A stretch of DNA of 64,000 nt from contig NZ_CP053381.1 of the NCBI RefSeq assembly GCF_017868775.1, positions 434,001 to 498,000 of the forward strand, given 5' to 3'. Below the pieces are notes generated by a model, which was given only the letters and a program-made list of their open reading frames with translations, searched no databases and was not told the DNA's origin. Position 1 is the stretch's first letter. The number at the start of each line of letters is the position of its first letter. Made by a program: the position numbers and the translations under genes. The stretch is from Billgrantia sulfidoxydans. GTDB taxonomy: Bacteria > Pseudomonadota > Gammaproteobacteria > Pseudomonadales > Halomonadaceae. This document shows, piece after piece, positions 56,146-64,000 of the stretch.

Positions 56146-56954
56146 CTACCGAACCGCAGCGTCTGCAGTACCTGGAGGCGATGGGGCTGACGGCCTGGGT
56201 GGCGCGTTACCGGCTGCCCCACGCACGGCCGACCGAGGCCTGCGCGTGGGAGCTGCCCGAGCGGCCCGCCGCCACGCCGCCCGCCGAGCGCCTGCATGCG
56301 CTGCTCGACGAGGCGGATGCCGCCGCGCGCCAGGCCCCTCCCGGACCACCGGCCGCGGAGCCGCCGAGAGCGTCGTCTCCCAACCGCGCTCGTCAGCTGC
56401 TGGGCATCGCCTCTGCCGATGAGGAGGCCGGGCCGGCGGCCAGCGAGGCGGCGGCTCCCGAGGCGGCAAAGCCGGGCCAGGAGCCGCTGCGCTTCACCCT
56501 GCAGGTGGCGTGCCTGGCAGGGCGCTGGCTGGTGACCGTGCCCGGGGAGGCGCCGCCGGGCGACCAGGGACAGCTGCTGGGCAACCTGCTGCAGGCGGCC
56601 GGGATCGCAGCCGAGCCCTCGCTGGTCTTCGAGACGTTTCGCTGGCCGCCGATGGAGAACCTGCCGGTCGAGGCGCCGCTGGAAGAGGCGCGCGAGGGGC
56701 TGCAGGCCTTCATCGAAGGCACGCGTCGACGGGGCTGGGCGCTCGAACGTATCCTGGTGTTCGGTCGCGACGAAGCCCTGGATCGGCTGCTTGGCCCGCA
56801 GCAGGGCGCATTCGAGCTGCTTGGCCTGCCCGCGTGGCAGGGGCCCGCGCTGGGCGAGCTGGCGCAGAGCGCCGCGGCCAAGCGTGAACTGTGGCCTACC
56901 CTGCTGGAGTGGCGGCGGGCCTGGTCCCGGTCTGACAGCGAGACCGATGACTGA
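56142..56954 (+). CDS. holD: HolD-like DNA polymerase III psi subunit (probable)
   Basis: A 270-residue protein. The N-terminal RLQYLEAMGLTAWVARYRL resembles the chi-binding start of E. coli psi as I recall it, and the C-terminal PALGELAQSAAAKRELWPTLLEWRR resembles its final helices. Between them is an expanded Ala/Pro-rich linker (about 60-120), making it twice the E. coli length. It lies directly before rimI and overlaps it by 8 nt, the same order as holD-rimI in E. coli. The start is GTG at 56142 within GTGA of bolA. Not certain without a profile search. Confidence 0.65.
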   Translation: MTTEPQRLQYLEAMGLTAWVARYRLPHARPTEACAWELPERPAATPPAERLHALLDEADAAARQAPPGPPAAEPPRASSPNRARQLLGIASADEEAGPAASEAAAPEAAKPGQEPLRFTLQVACLAGRWLVTVPGEAPPGDQGQLLGNLLQAAGIAAEPSLVFETFRWPPMENLPVEAPLEEAREGLQAFIEGTRRRGWALERILVFGRDEALDRLLGPQQGAFELLGLPAWQGPALGELAQSAAAKRELWPTLLEWRRAWSRSDSETDD

Positions 56955-57408
56955 ACTCGCCATCCATCGGTTGACGACCGACGATCTGGGGCGCCTGGTG
57001 GCGCTGGAGAACTGTCAGCTGCGCCCCTGGTCACGTCGCCAGCTCGAGGCCGCCCTGAGCGATGCCGGCTGTCTGGTACTGGGGGCGGAGATGGCCGGCC
57101 GGCTCGTCGGCCATGCCGTGGTCGCCAGGCTGCCCTTCGAGGCGGAACTGCAGGCCATGCTGGTGGCGCCCGACATGCGTCGGCGCGGCCTGGCCGCCGA
57201 GCTGCTGGAAACGACGATCGAGCAGTGCCGGCAATGGGGCAGCGAGCGGCTGCTGCTCGAGGTAAGAGCGGGCAATGTGCCGGCCATCGAACTCTATCGC
57301 CACGCGGGCTTCGGCGAGGATGGGCGGCGCCGCGGCTATTACCCGCCCCTGGAGGAGGCGGCCGACGCACGCAGGGAGGATGCCGTTCTGATGTCGCGTC
57401 GGCCTTGA
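56947..57408 (+). CDS. rimI: Ribosomal protein S18-alanine N-acetyltransferase RimI
   Basis: A 153-residue GNAT enzyme. Acetyl-CoA binding is seen in MLVAPDMRRRGLAAELL (motif A, Q/RxxGxA), with LLLEVRAGNVPAIELYRHAGF (motif B) and the RimI-type GRRRGYYPP. It acetylates the N-terminus of S18. The ATG at 56947 overlaps the HolD-like stop. Confidence 0.93.
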   Translation: MTELAIHRLTTDDLGRLVALENCQLRPWSRRQLEAALSDAGCLVLGAEMAGRLVGHAVVARLPFEAELQAMLVAPDMRRRGLAAELLETTIEQCRQWGSERLLLEVRAGNVPAIELYRHAGFGEDGRRRGYYPPLEEAADARREDAVLMSRRP

Positions 57409-57458
57409 GACGGCTGGTGCGGTGAGGCGCCAGGACGCACGGCCGGAAACGCCAGGGC

Positions 57459-57650
57459 TCAGCCTCGTTCGGTTTCCACCTCGTCGAACTTGCCCAGCAG
57501 CGCGGTCAGGCGGCGCTCCCACTCCTCGCGCTCGTGCTTCAGCCGGCTGTTCTCCTCGCGCAGTTCCTCGGCCTCCATCTTCAGCAGTTCCAGGGCCTCG
57601 ACGGCACTGGCCACTTTCTGTTCGAGCCGGTTGAAGAGTTCGGTGCTCAT
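57459..57650 (-). CDS. ZapB-like coiled-coil protein (TIGR02449-type)
   Basis: A 63-residue protein that is one continuous coiled coil: MSTELFNRLEQKVASAVEALEL, KMEAEELREENSRLKHERE. Size, composition and heptad pattern match ZapB and the related TIGR02449 family, which support Z-ring structure. GAGAACACG precedes the ATG at 57650. It sits between division-linked loci (ftsYEX) and rimI. Confidence 0.8.
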   Translation of the reverse strand: MSTELFNRLEQKVASAVEALELLKMEAEELREENSRLKHEREEWERRLTALLGKFDEVETERG

Positions 57651-57772
57651 CGTGTTCTCCTGAATGACGTCCTGCCGGGGCGGGCGCCTGCCCGCGCTGA
57701 TTCCGTTGCGCAGCGTAACGCCGAGGCCAAGGCTCGGCAAGCGTAGCCGAACGGCGACGCCGGGCCGGCTGA

Positions 57773-58387
57773 CTACCGGCGCCGGTAGAGTCGCCCGGTA
57801 CTATCGCCGGCCCGCACCTCGCGATGCAGCGCCCAGTTGGCGGGAACGTGTACGTCGAGCGCCGTTTCGGCCTCCAGGTAGATCCACGCCTCCGCGGCGA
57901 GCCAGCCCCGCTCCAGGTATTCGCAGCAGGGCTCCGCCAGGCCTTGGCGGAAGGGTGGATCAAGGAAGACCAGGGTAAAGGCAGCGTCGGCCGACCCGGC
58001 GGCGAGCAGGGCGAGGGCATCCCCGGCCTGCACCCGGCCCCGCTCGCTGGCGCCCAGGGTGCGGAGGTTGTCCGCAAGAGCTCCGGCGACCCTGGCGTCG
58101 CGTTCGACGAACAGCACCGAGGCCGCGCCGCGGGAAAGCGCTTCGAGACCCAGTGCGCCGGTGCCGGCGAACAGGTCGAGCGCCTGTGCGCCCGGCGTGG
58201 CCGCGGCCAGCCAATTGAACAGGGTCTCGCGCACCCGGTCGGGCGTGGGGCGCAGGCCCGGGCTGTCGAGTACCGGCAGCAGGCGTCGGCGATACTCGCC
58301 GCCGATGATGCGCAGGCGGCCGCTACCCTTGGACGGGCGAGCGCCGGGGCGGGAGCGTGAACGAGGGGAGGAGCGGCGACGTGTCAT
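57773..58387 (-). CDS. rsmD: 16S rRNA (guanine(966)-N2)-methyltransferase RsmD
   Basis: A 204-residue SAM-dependent methyltransferase with GRLRIIGGEYRRRLLPV, the RPTPDRVRETLFNWLA segment, SAM motif I DLFAGTGALGLEALSRGA and the catalytic DPPF (VFLDPPFRQG). It has a basic Arg/Ser-rich N-terminal tail. It diverges from ftsY, as in E. coli. Confidence 0.96.
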   Translation of the reverse strand: MTRRRSSPRSRSRPGARPSKGSGRLRIIGGEYRRRLLPVLDSPGLRPTPDRVRETLFNWLAAATPGAQALDLFAGTGALGLEALSRGAASVLFVERDARVAGALADNLRTLGASERGRVQAGDALALLAAGSADAAFTLVFLDPPFRQGLAEPCCEYLERGWLAAEAWIYLEAETALDVHVPANWALHREVRAGDSTGRLYRRR

Positions 58388-58477
58388 GCGGCGGAATTGT
58401 ACCCGGCGCCGTGTCCACAGTCATGGTGCGCGGTGTTAGGATGTAGCGATCATTCACCCGTGAGGCTGAATTCCCCC

Positions 58478-59872
58478 ATGTTCGGTTTTTTCAAGCGCAA
58501 GAAGCAGCAGGAATCCCAGCAGGAAGAGCAGCAGGAGCGGCAGTCGACTCAGCCTGATGAAGAGCACGAGGAGGAGGCGTCCCGCGAAGGTGCGCCGACG
58601 AGTGAAACGGCTGCCGAGGCGGAGCGGGAGGCGGCGCCCGCCGAGCCGGACGTCGTCGACGCCCCGCGCCCCGAGGAGACCGCCATGGCTGGCCCGGCGG
58701 CGGATGAGGTGCGTGACCGGACCGAAGCAGTCGATGAGGTCGGCCGGGAAGAGGAGAACGAGGTGCTGCGTGAGGAGGCGCTGGCCTCCGAGCCCGAGCC
58801 TCAATCACAACCCGAACCCGAACCCGAACCCGAACCCGAGCCCGAGCCTCAATCACAACCCGAACCCGAACCCGAACCCGAGCCTGCCCGCCCGGCGCTG
58901 CAGGAGAAACCGGCCGCCGAGAAGCGGGGCTGGTTCGCGCGCATCCGCTCGGGCCTGGGCAAGACCCGCGCCAACCTCACCGAGGGTGTCGCCGGGCTGT
59001 TCCTGGGCAAGAAGCAGATCGACGACGAGCTGATCGAGGACCTCGAGACCCAACTGCTGATGGCCGACGTGGGGATCGAGGCCACCAGCGAGATCATCGA
59101 GCGTCTTACCGAGCGCGTCTCGCGCAAGGAGCTCAAGGAGCCCCAGGCACTCTATCGTGCGCTGCAGGACGAACTCGCCGTGATGCTCGACGCCGTGGCC
59201 AAGCCTCTCGTGCTGCCGGCCAAGAGCGAAGGGCCTTTCGTGATCCTGGTGGTCGGCGTCAACGGTGTCGGCAAGACCACCACCATCGGCAAGCTGACCC
59301 AGCGCTTCCAGCGCGAGGGGCGCAGCGTGATGCTGGCCGCCGGCGACACCTTCCGTGCCGCCGCGGTGGAGCAGCTCAAGGTATGGGGCGAGCGCAACAA
59401 GGTACCGGTGATCGCCCAGCACACCGGCGCCGACAGCGCCTCGGTGATCTACGATGCCGTGGCTTCGGCCAAGGCGCGCAAGGTTGACGTGCTGATCGCC
59501 GACACCGCCGGGCGGTTGCACAACAAGAGCCACCTGATGGAAGAGCTCAAGAAGGTGCACCGGGTAATGGGCAAACTCGACGGGGGTGCCCCTCACGAGG
59601 TGATGCTGGTGCTCGATGCCGGCACCGGCCAGAACGCGCTGTCCCAGGCCAATACCTTCAACGAGGCGGTGCCGGTCACCGGCATCACCCTGACCAAGCT
59701 CGACGGTACCGCCAAGGGCGGCATCATCTTTGCCCTGGCCAAGCAGCTCGGCACGCCGATCCGCTTCATCGGCGTGGGCGAGGGCCTCGACGACCTGCGT
59801 CCCTTCGAGGCCCGCGATTTCGTCGACGCCCTCTTCGACCAGGGCGACGAGGGGGCTGCCGCCTCGTCATGA
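58478..59872 (+). CDS. ftsY: Signal recognition particle receptor FtsY
   Basis: A 464-residue SRP receptor. An acidic A domain (about 1-160) is dominated by Glu and contains a Pro-Glu dipeptide run (PEPEPEPEP twice, split by PQSQ) encoded by hexamer DNA repeats near 58800-58885. The NG domain follows with [22 protein letters not shown] and [10 protein letters not shown]. It docks Ffh-ribosome complexes at the membrane. First in ftsY-ftsE-ftsX. Confidence 0.97.
   Translation: MFGFFKRKKQQESQQEEQQERQSTQPDEEHEEEASREGAPTSETAAEAEREAAPAEPDVVDAPRPEETAMAGPAADEVRDRTEAVDEVGREEENEVLREEALASEPEPQSQPEPEPEPEPEPEPQSQPEPEPEPEPARPALQEKPAAEKRGWFARIRSGLGKTRANLTEGVAGLFLGKKQIDDELIEDLETQLLMADVGIEATSEIIERLTERVSRKELKEPQALYRALQDELAVMLDAVAKPLVLPAKSEGPFVILVVGVNGVGKTTTIGKLTQRFQREGRSVMLAAGDTFRAAAVEQLKVWGERNKVPVIAQHTGADSASVIYDAVASAKARKVDVLIADTAGRLHNKSHLMEELKKVHRVMGKLDGGAPHEVMLVLDAGTGQNALSQANTFNEAVPVTGITLTKLDGTAKGGIIFALAKQLGTPIRFIGVGEGLDDLRPFEARDFVDALFDQGDEGAAASS
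58797..58885. repeat. Short tandem repeat within ftsY (Pro-Glu codons)
   Basis: Repeated CCCGAA/CCCGAG hexamers in two blocks are separated by a duplicated CCTCAATCACAA segment. The unit is in frame, so length changes only alter the acidic linker. Confidence 0.85.
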
Positions 59873-60537
59873 TCCTCTTCGAGCATGTGGGGAAACGTTA
59901 CGGCGGGCGCTTCGAGGCACTCGCCAACATCGATTTCCGCGTGCAGCGCGGCGAGATGCTCTTCCTCACCGGCCATTCGGGCGCCGGCAAGAGTTCGCTG
60001 CTGCGCCTGATCATGCTGCTGGAGCGGCCGACTCGCGGCCGGGTGCTGGTCGCCGGGCACGACATCGGCCGCCTGCACCCCAGCCAGGTGCCCTATTACC
60101 GCCGCCAGATCGGCGTCGTGTTCCAGGACCACCAACTGCTGCTCGACCGCTCCATTTTCCACAACGTGGCGCTGCCGCTGGAGATCCGCGGGGTCGACCC
60201 GCGTGAGGCGGCACGCCGGGTGCGCGCGGCGCTGGACAAGGTGGGGCTGCTGCATCGGGAGAAGGCACTGCCCATCGAGCTCTCCGGCGGCGAGCAGCAG
60301 CGGGTGGGTATCGCCCGGGCGGTGGTCAACAAGCCCTCGCTGCTGCTCGCCGACGAGCCTACCGGTAACCTCGACCCGCAGCTCTCGGCCGACATCATGG
60401 CGCTGTTCGAGGACTTCAACCGCATCGGCACCACCGTGATGATCGCCAGCCACGACCTGGCGCTGATCGCCCGCCTGCGGCACCGCGTGCTGCGCCTGCG
60501 CGATGGGCGCCTGGTGGCCGACGAGGAGGCCGCATGA
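59869..60537 (+). CDS. ftsE: Cell division ATP-binding protein FtsE
   Basis: A 222-residue ABC ATPase: Walker [12 protein letters not shown], signature [15 protein letters not shown], Walker [13 protein letters not shown]. It couples with FtsX to activate periplasmic amidases at the septum. The ATG overlaps the ftsY stop (ATGA). Confidence 0.97.
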   Translation: MILFEHVGKRYGGRFEALANIDFRVQRGEMLFLTGHSGAGKSSLLRLIMLLERPTRGRVLVAGHDIGRLHPSQVPYYRRQIGVVFQDHQLLLDRSIFHNVALPLEIRGVDPREAARRVRAALDKVGLLHREKALPIELSGGEQQRVGIARAVVNKPSLLLADEPTGNLDPQLSADIMALFEDFNRIGTTVMIASHDLALIARLRHRVLRLRDGRLVADEEAA

Positions 60538-61508
60538 GCCGGCAGCCGCCCGCGCCGCCGCGCGGCGCGCGCACTCAGCGCACCCGCTCCTCCAGCCGCT
60601 TTCGCGGCTGGCTGCGCCACCATCGTGCCATGTGCCTCGATAGTGCCCGGCGCCTGCTGCGAGCCCCCATCGGCAGCCTGCTCACCATGCTCGCCATTGC
60701 CATTGCCCTGGTATTGCCGGCGGCGCTGTGGCTGGCGCTGGACAGTGCGCGCCTGCTCGATGCCGAACTCGACGAGAGCGCTACCCTGACGGCCTACCTG
60801 GAGCGCCACGTGGACGAGGCCCAGGCCGGGCGTATCGGCGAGGCCGTGGCCGCCCAGCAGGGCGTCGCCCGCAGCCGCCTGATCACTGCCGCCGAAGGCA
60901 TGGCGGAGTTCCAGCAGGCGCTGGGGCTGGACGATGCCTTGGGTCGGCTCGAGGACAACCCGCTGCCGGCCAGCATCGTGGTGGTGCCCGTCGACCCGGC
61001 CCCCGAGGCAGTGCGCCGGCTCGCCGGCGAACTCGAGACGTTGAGCGGCGTCGACGAGGTGCGGCTCGACCTGGCCTGGCTCGAGCGGCTGCGCCACCTG
61101 GCCGAATTGGGCAGCCGCCTGGCCCTGGCGCTCGGCGTGCTGTTCGGCCTGGGCGTGCTGCTGGTGGTGGGCAACACCATCCGCCTGGCGGTGGAGAGCC
61201 GCCGCCAGGAGATCGAGGTGGTGATGCTGATCGGTGCCACCCATGCCTTCGTGCGCCGCCCCTTCCTCTACAGCGGGGCCTGGTACGGGCTCGGCGGCGG
61301 CCTGCTCGCCTGTGGGCTGCTGGGGCTCGGCAACCAGTGGCTGGCGGCGCCGGTCAGCGCCCTGGCGGCGAGCTACGGTGCCACCTTCACACTGCCGCGG
61401 CTGGGGCCGGGGGGCTCGGCAACGCTGCTGTTGTGCAGTACACTATTGGGCTGGCTGGGTGCCTGGATCGCCGTGAGCCGCCACCTCGCGGAGGTGCGGC
61501 CCCGATAG
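60534..61508 (+). CDS. ftsX: Cell division permease FtsX
   Basis: A 324-residue protein with a basic N-terminal extension, four membrane helices, and a large periplasmic loop between helices 1 and 2 (about 70-195). The FtsX-like [26 protein letters not shown] and [19 protein letters not shown] segments are present. The ATG overlaps the ftsE stop by 4 nt. Confidence 0.95.
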   Translation: MSRQPPAPPRGARTQRTRSSSRFRGWLRHHRAMCLDSARRLLRAPIGSLLTMLAIAIALVLPAALWLALDSARLLDAELDESATLTAYLERHVDEAQAGRIGEAVAAQQGVARSRLITAAEGMAEFQQALGLDDALGRLEDNPLPASIVVVPVDPAPEAVRRLAGELETLSGVDEVRLDLAWLERLRHLAELGSRLALALGVLFGLGVLLVVGNTIRLAVESRRQEIEVVMLIGATHAFVRRPFLYSGAWYGLGGGLLACGLLGLGNQWLAAPVSALAASYGATFTLPRLGPGGSATLLLCSTLLGWLGAWIAVSRHLAEVRPR

Positions 61509-61569
61509 GCCCATCCTCTGGCGATACCGGCCGCATCCGCTCGCTGGCGACATCGTGCGGCATCTGCCA

Positions 61570-61587
61570 CCCTGTCGCCAGACAGGG
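61570..61587. terminator. Hairpin after ftsX
   Basis: CCCTGTC/GACAGGG with a GCCA loop ends at the first base of the candidate sigma-E -35 element. It may terminate ftsYEX transcription before rpoH. Confidence 0.4.
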
Positions 61588-61613
61588 AACATTATCGATA
61601 TTCGATCGTCAAA
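61587..61613 (+). promoter_or_regulatory. Candidate sigma-E promoter of rpoH
   Basis: GAACAT (61587-61592), N16, TCAAA (61609-61613) resembles the sigma-E pattern GAACTT-N16-TCTGA recalled for E. coli rpoH P3. A possible sigma-70 pair (TTGAAA 61621-61626, TAGATG 61645-61650, 18-bp spacer) lies just downstream. Confidence 0.5.
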
Positions 61614-61673
61614 CAAGCGGTTGAAACAGACATCGGTCTTTATGTAGATGGGTTTTCAGGGAGACAACCTGCT

Positions 61674-62540
61674 ATGAGCACCAGTCTTCTTCCGGTGGGC
61701 CAGCTCTCACCGGGACATGACCTCAACGGGTACATCCAGGCGGTCAATGGCATTCCCATGCTGACCGCCGAGGAAGAGCGCGAACTCGCCTTCCGCCTTC
61801 ACGACGAAGGCGACCTGGAGGCGGCGCGTCGCCTGGTGCTGTCGCATCTGCGCTTCGTCGTGCACATCGCACGCAGCTACTCCGGCTATGGCCTGCCCCA
61901 GGCCGACCTGATCCAGGAGGGCAACGTGGGTCTGATGAAGGCCGTCAAGCGCTTCGACCCCAACCAGGGGGTGCGGCTGGTCTCCTTCGCCGTGCACTGG
62001 ATCAAGGCCGAGATCCACGAATTTGTGCTGCGCAACTGGCGCATCGTCAAGATCGCCACCACCAAGGCCCAGCGCAAGCTGTTCTTCAACCTGCGCAGCG
62101 CCAAGAAGCGCCTGGCCTGGCTGAACAACGACGAGGTCGACGCCATCGCCCGCGACCTCGACGTCAAGCCCGAGGTGGTGCGCGAGATGGAGGGCCGCCT
62201 CTCGGCCCACGATGCCGGCTTCGACGTCTCGCCGAGCGACGACGAGGAGGCCGCCTACCAGGCGCCGGTCCACTACCTGGACGATGACGGCTCCGACCCC
62301 GCCGTCCAGCTCGAGGACAGCGACTGGGAAGACGATGCCAATCGTCGCCTGAAGATGGCCCTGGAGGCGCTGGACGAGCGTTCCCGCGACATCCTCCAGC
62401 GCCGTTGGCTGGCCGACGACAAGGCCACGCTGCACGATCTGGCCGATGTCTACGGCGTCTCCGCCGAGCGCATCCGACAGCTCGAGAAGAACGCCATGAA
62501 GAAGATCCGCCAGCAGCTGGGCGACACCCTGGCGGCCTGA
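61674..62540 (+). CDS. rpoH: RNA polymerase heat-shock sigma factor RpoH (sigma-32)
   Basis: A 288-residue sigma factor. Region 2 contains [30 protein letters not shown] and the promoter-melting part, the RpoH box is [14 protein letters not shown], and region 4 has [26 protein letters not shown]. It directs chaperone and protease genes after heat or protein stress. It follows ftsX, as in E. coli. Confidence 0.98.
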   Translation: MSTSLLPVGQLSPGHDLNGYIQAVNGIPMLTAEEERELAFRLHDEGDLEAARRLVLSHLRFVVHIARSYSGYGLPQADLIQEGNVGLMKAVKRFDPNQGVRLVSFAVHWIKAEIHEFVLRNWRIVKIATTKAQRKLFFNLRSAKKRLAWLNNDEVDAIARDLDVKPEVVREMEGRLSAHDAGFDVSPSDDEEAAYQAPVHYLDDDGSDPAVQLEDSDWEDDANRRLKMALEALDERSRDILQRRWLADDKATLHDLADVYGVSAERIRQLEKNAMKKIRQQLGDTLAA

Positions 62541-62562
62541 GCGCCACATTGCCCCGACGACG

Positions 62563-62591
62563 AAGCCCCGGTTCCGTGAACCGGGGCTTTT
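62563..62591. terminator. Rho-independent terminator between rpoH and slmA
   Basis: A 12-bp perfect stem (AAGCCCCGGTTC with GAACCGGGGCTT) with a 3-nt loop runs into T residues on the plus strand and has A residues on the other side. It can serve both convergent genes. Confidence 0.85.
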
Positions 62592-62609
62592 GCTTGGCGG
62601 GCTGGGCGC

Positions 62610-63224
62610 CTACGCGCTCTGGGTGATCGGCGTGCGCATCAGCTGGGCCGAGAGCAGCGCCCACTGGTCGTCCCAGTGCTCGGTGGGGCGACGCTGGAAG
62701 TCGCTGCGCACGTACTGGGAGATGCGCCCCTCCGCCACGGCCATCAGCAGGTTGGCGGTGGCCGATACCGGCAGTACGGTACGCTGCCGTTCGCGCAGTT
62801 CGGCTTCGCGCAGCACCTGCTTGAGCTGGGTCTCCAGGCGTTCGAAAAGCTGGTGGATACGCAGCCGCAGCCGCTCGGTCTCGCCGGTCAGGACGTCGCC
62901 CTCCAGCAGGCGCGAGAGGCCCGGGTTCTTCTCGGCGAAGGCCAGCAGCAGGGTGAGGATCTGCCCGCAGCGCGGCACGGCCTCGTGCATCTCGTCGAGG
63001 ATGCGGCTGATGCGCTCGAACAGGGTCTCCTCGATGAACGAGATCAACCCCTCGAACATGCGTGCCTTGCTCGGGAAATGGCGGTAGAGGGCGGCTTCGG
63101 AAACGCCCACCTGGCGCGCCAGCGCCGCGATGGTGATGCGTTTGCCGCTGTCTTCTTCCAGCATCAGGGCGAGCGCCTGCAGGATCTGCTCGCGCCGGCT
63201 GGAGGTCTGTGTTGCCTGCGTCAT
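62610..63224 (-). CDS. slmA: Nucleoid occlusion factor SlmA (TetR family)
   Basis: A 204-residue TetR-like DNA-binding protein: [51 protein letters not shown] at the N-terminus. Together with the C-terminal [21 protein letters not shown] this identifies SlmA, which blocks Z-ring assembly over the nucleoid. Its argB neighbour supports the call. The ATG at 63224 gives the family length. Confidence 0.95.
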   Translation of the reverse strand: MTQATQTSSRREQILQALALMLEEDSGKRITIAALARQVGVSEAALYRHFPSKARMFEGLISFIEETLFERISRILDEMHEAVPRCGQILTLLLAFAEKNPGLSRLLEGDVLTGETERLRLRIHQLFERLETQLKQVLREAELRERQRTVLPVSATANLLMAVAEGRISQYVRSDFQRRPTEHWDDQWALLSAQLMRTPITQSA

Positions 63225-63297
63225 GTCGAAGTATGTCTTCTGGTTATTGGGTGGCCGGAGGTGCTCGCCCCATGGCCGGCACGGGGCGAGTGCCTCT

Positions 63298-64000
<703 letters not shown>

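Overview
The window is GC-rich (roughly 65-67 percent by eye) gammaproteobacterial chromosome. Gene content and order point to the Halomonas group: minCDE, ypjD/corB/ffh, rpsP-rimM-trmD-rplS, xerD-dsbC-hom-thrC-recJ, prfB-lysS, rsmD-ftsYEX-rpoH and slmA-argB. The lineage is inferred from gene order and protein character; no database was searched. Nearly all of the sequence is coding, and most antisense open frames are GC-driven shadows.

Layout. 1-11.8 kb: small stress and metabolic genes (Tim44-like protein, isochorismatase-fold hydrolase, yaaA, aldo/keto reductase, Sel1-repeat protein, DEDDh exonuclease-like protein, quinone reductase, LOG-family protein, DUF501 protein, ybaK, thioesterase, MalY/PatB-type lyase, CnoX-like thioredoxin). 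12.0-14.5 kb: a compact VWA / protein kinase / PP2C cassette matching the TerY-P phosphorylation triad. 14.7-17.1 kb: an apparently lower-GC acyltransferase-SGNH gene beside an initiator tRNA whose 3-prime end and terminator are repeated in 107-bp tandem units. 17.3-24.6 kb: phaB-type reductase, a large DUF349 protein, minCDE and sbcB. 24.6-31.9 kb: M16 protease coupled to an SRAP-family protein that has lost its active site, a TetR-plsC pair, corB and ypjD. 32.1-43.7 kb: ffh, the ribosomal-protein and tRNA/rRNA-modification cluster, xerD-dsbC-hom-thrC-recJ, a YitT-like protein and a VOC protein. 43.9-50.4 kb: fadL behind two PsrA-like operators, then an oligopeptide ABC transporter with a fused double ATPase. 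50.7-56.1 kb: prfB with its +1 frameshift, lysS, an unknown small acidic protein, an MFS exporter and bolA. 56.1-64 kb: a HolD-like gene, rimI, a ZapB-like coiled coil, rsmD, ftsYEX, rpoH with a candidate sigma-E promoter, slmA, and argB cut by the window edge.

How the genes fit together. The window combines cell-division placement (min system, SlmA, FtsEX, ZapB-like), protein targeting (Ffh, FtsY), envelope and disulfide quality control (DsbC, M16 protease, RpoH, CnoX) and translation (RF2, LysRS, S16, L19). The accessory parts that stand out are the TerY-P triad, the inactive SRAP homologue, the tRNA-adjacent repeats with the acyltransferase, and two families of dispersed structured intergenic repeats around recJ, prfB and lysS.
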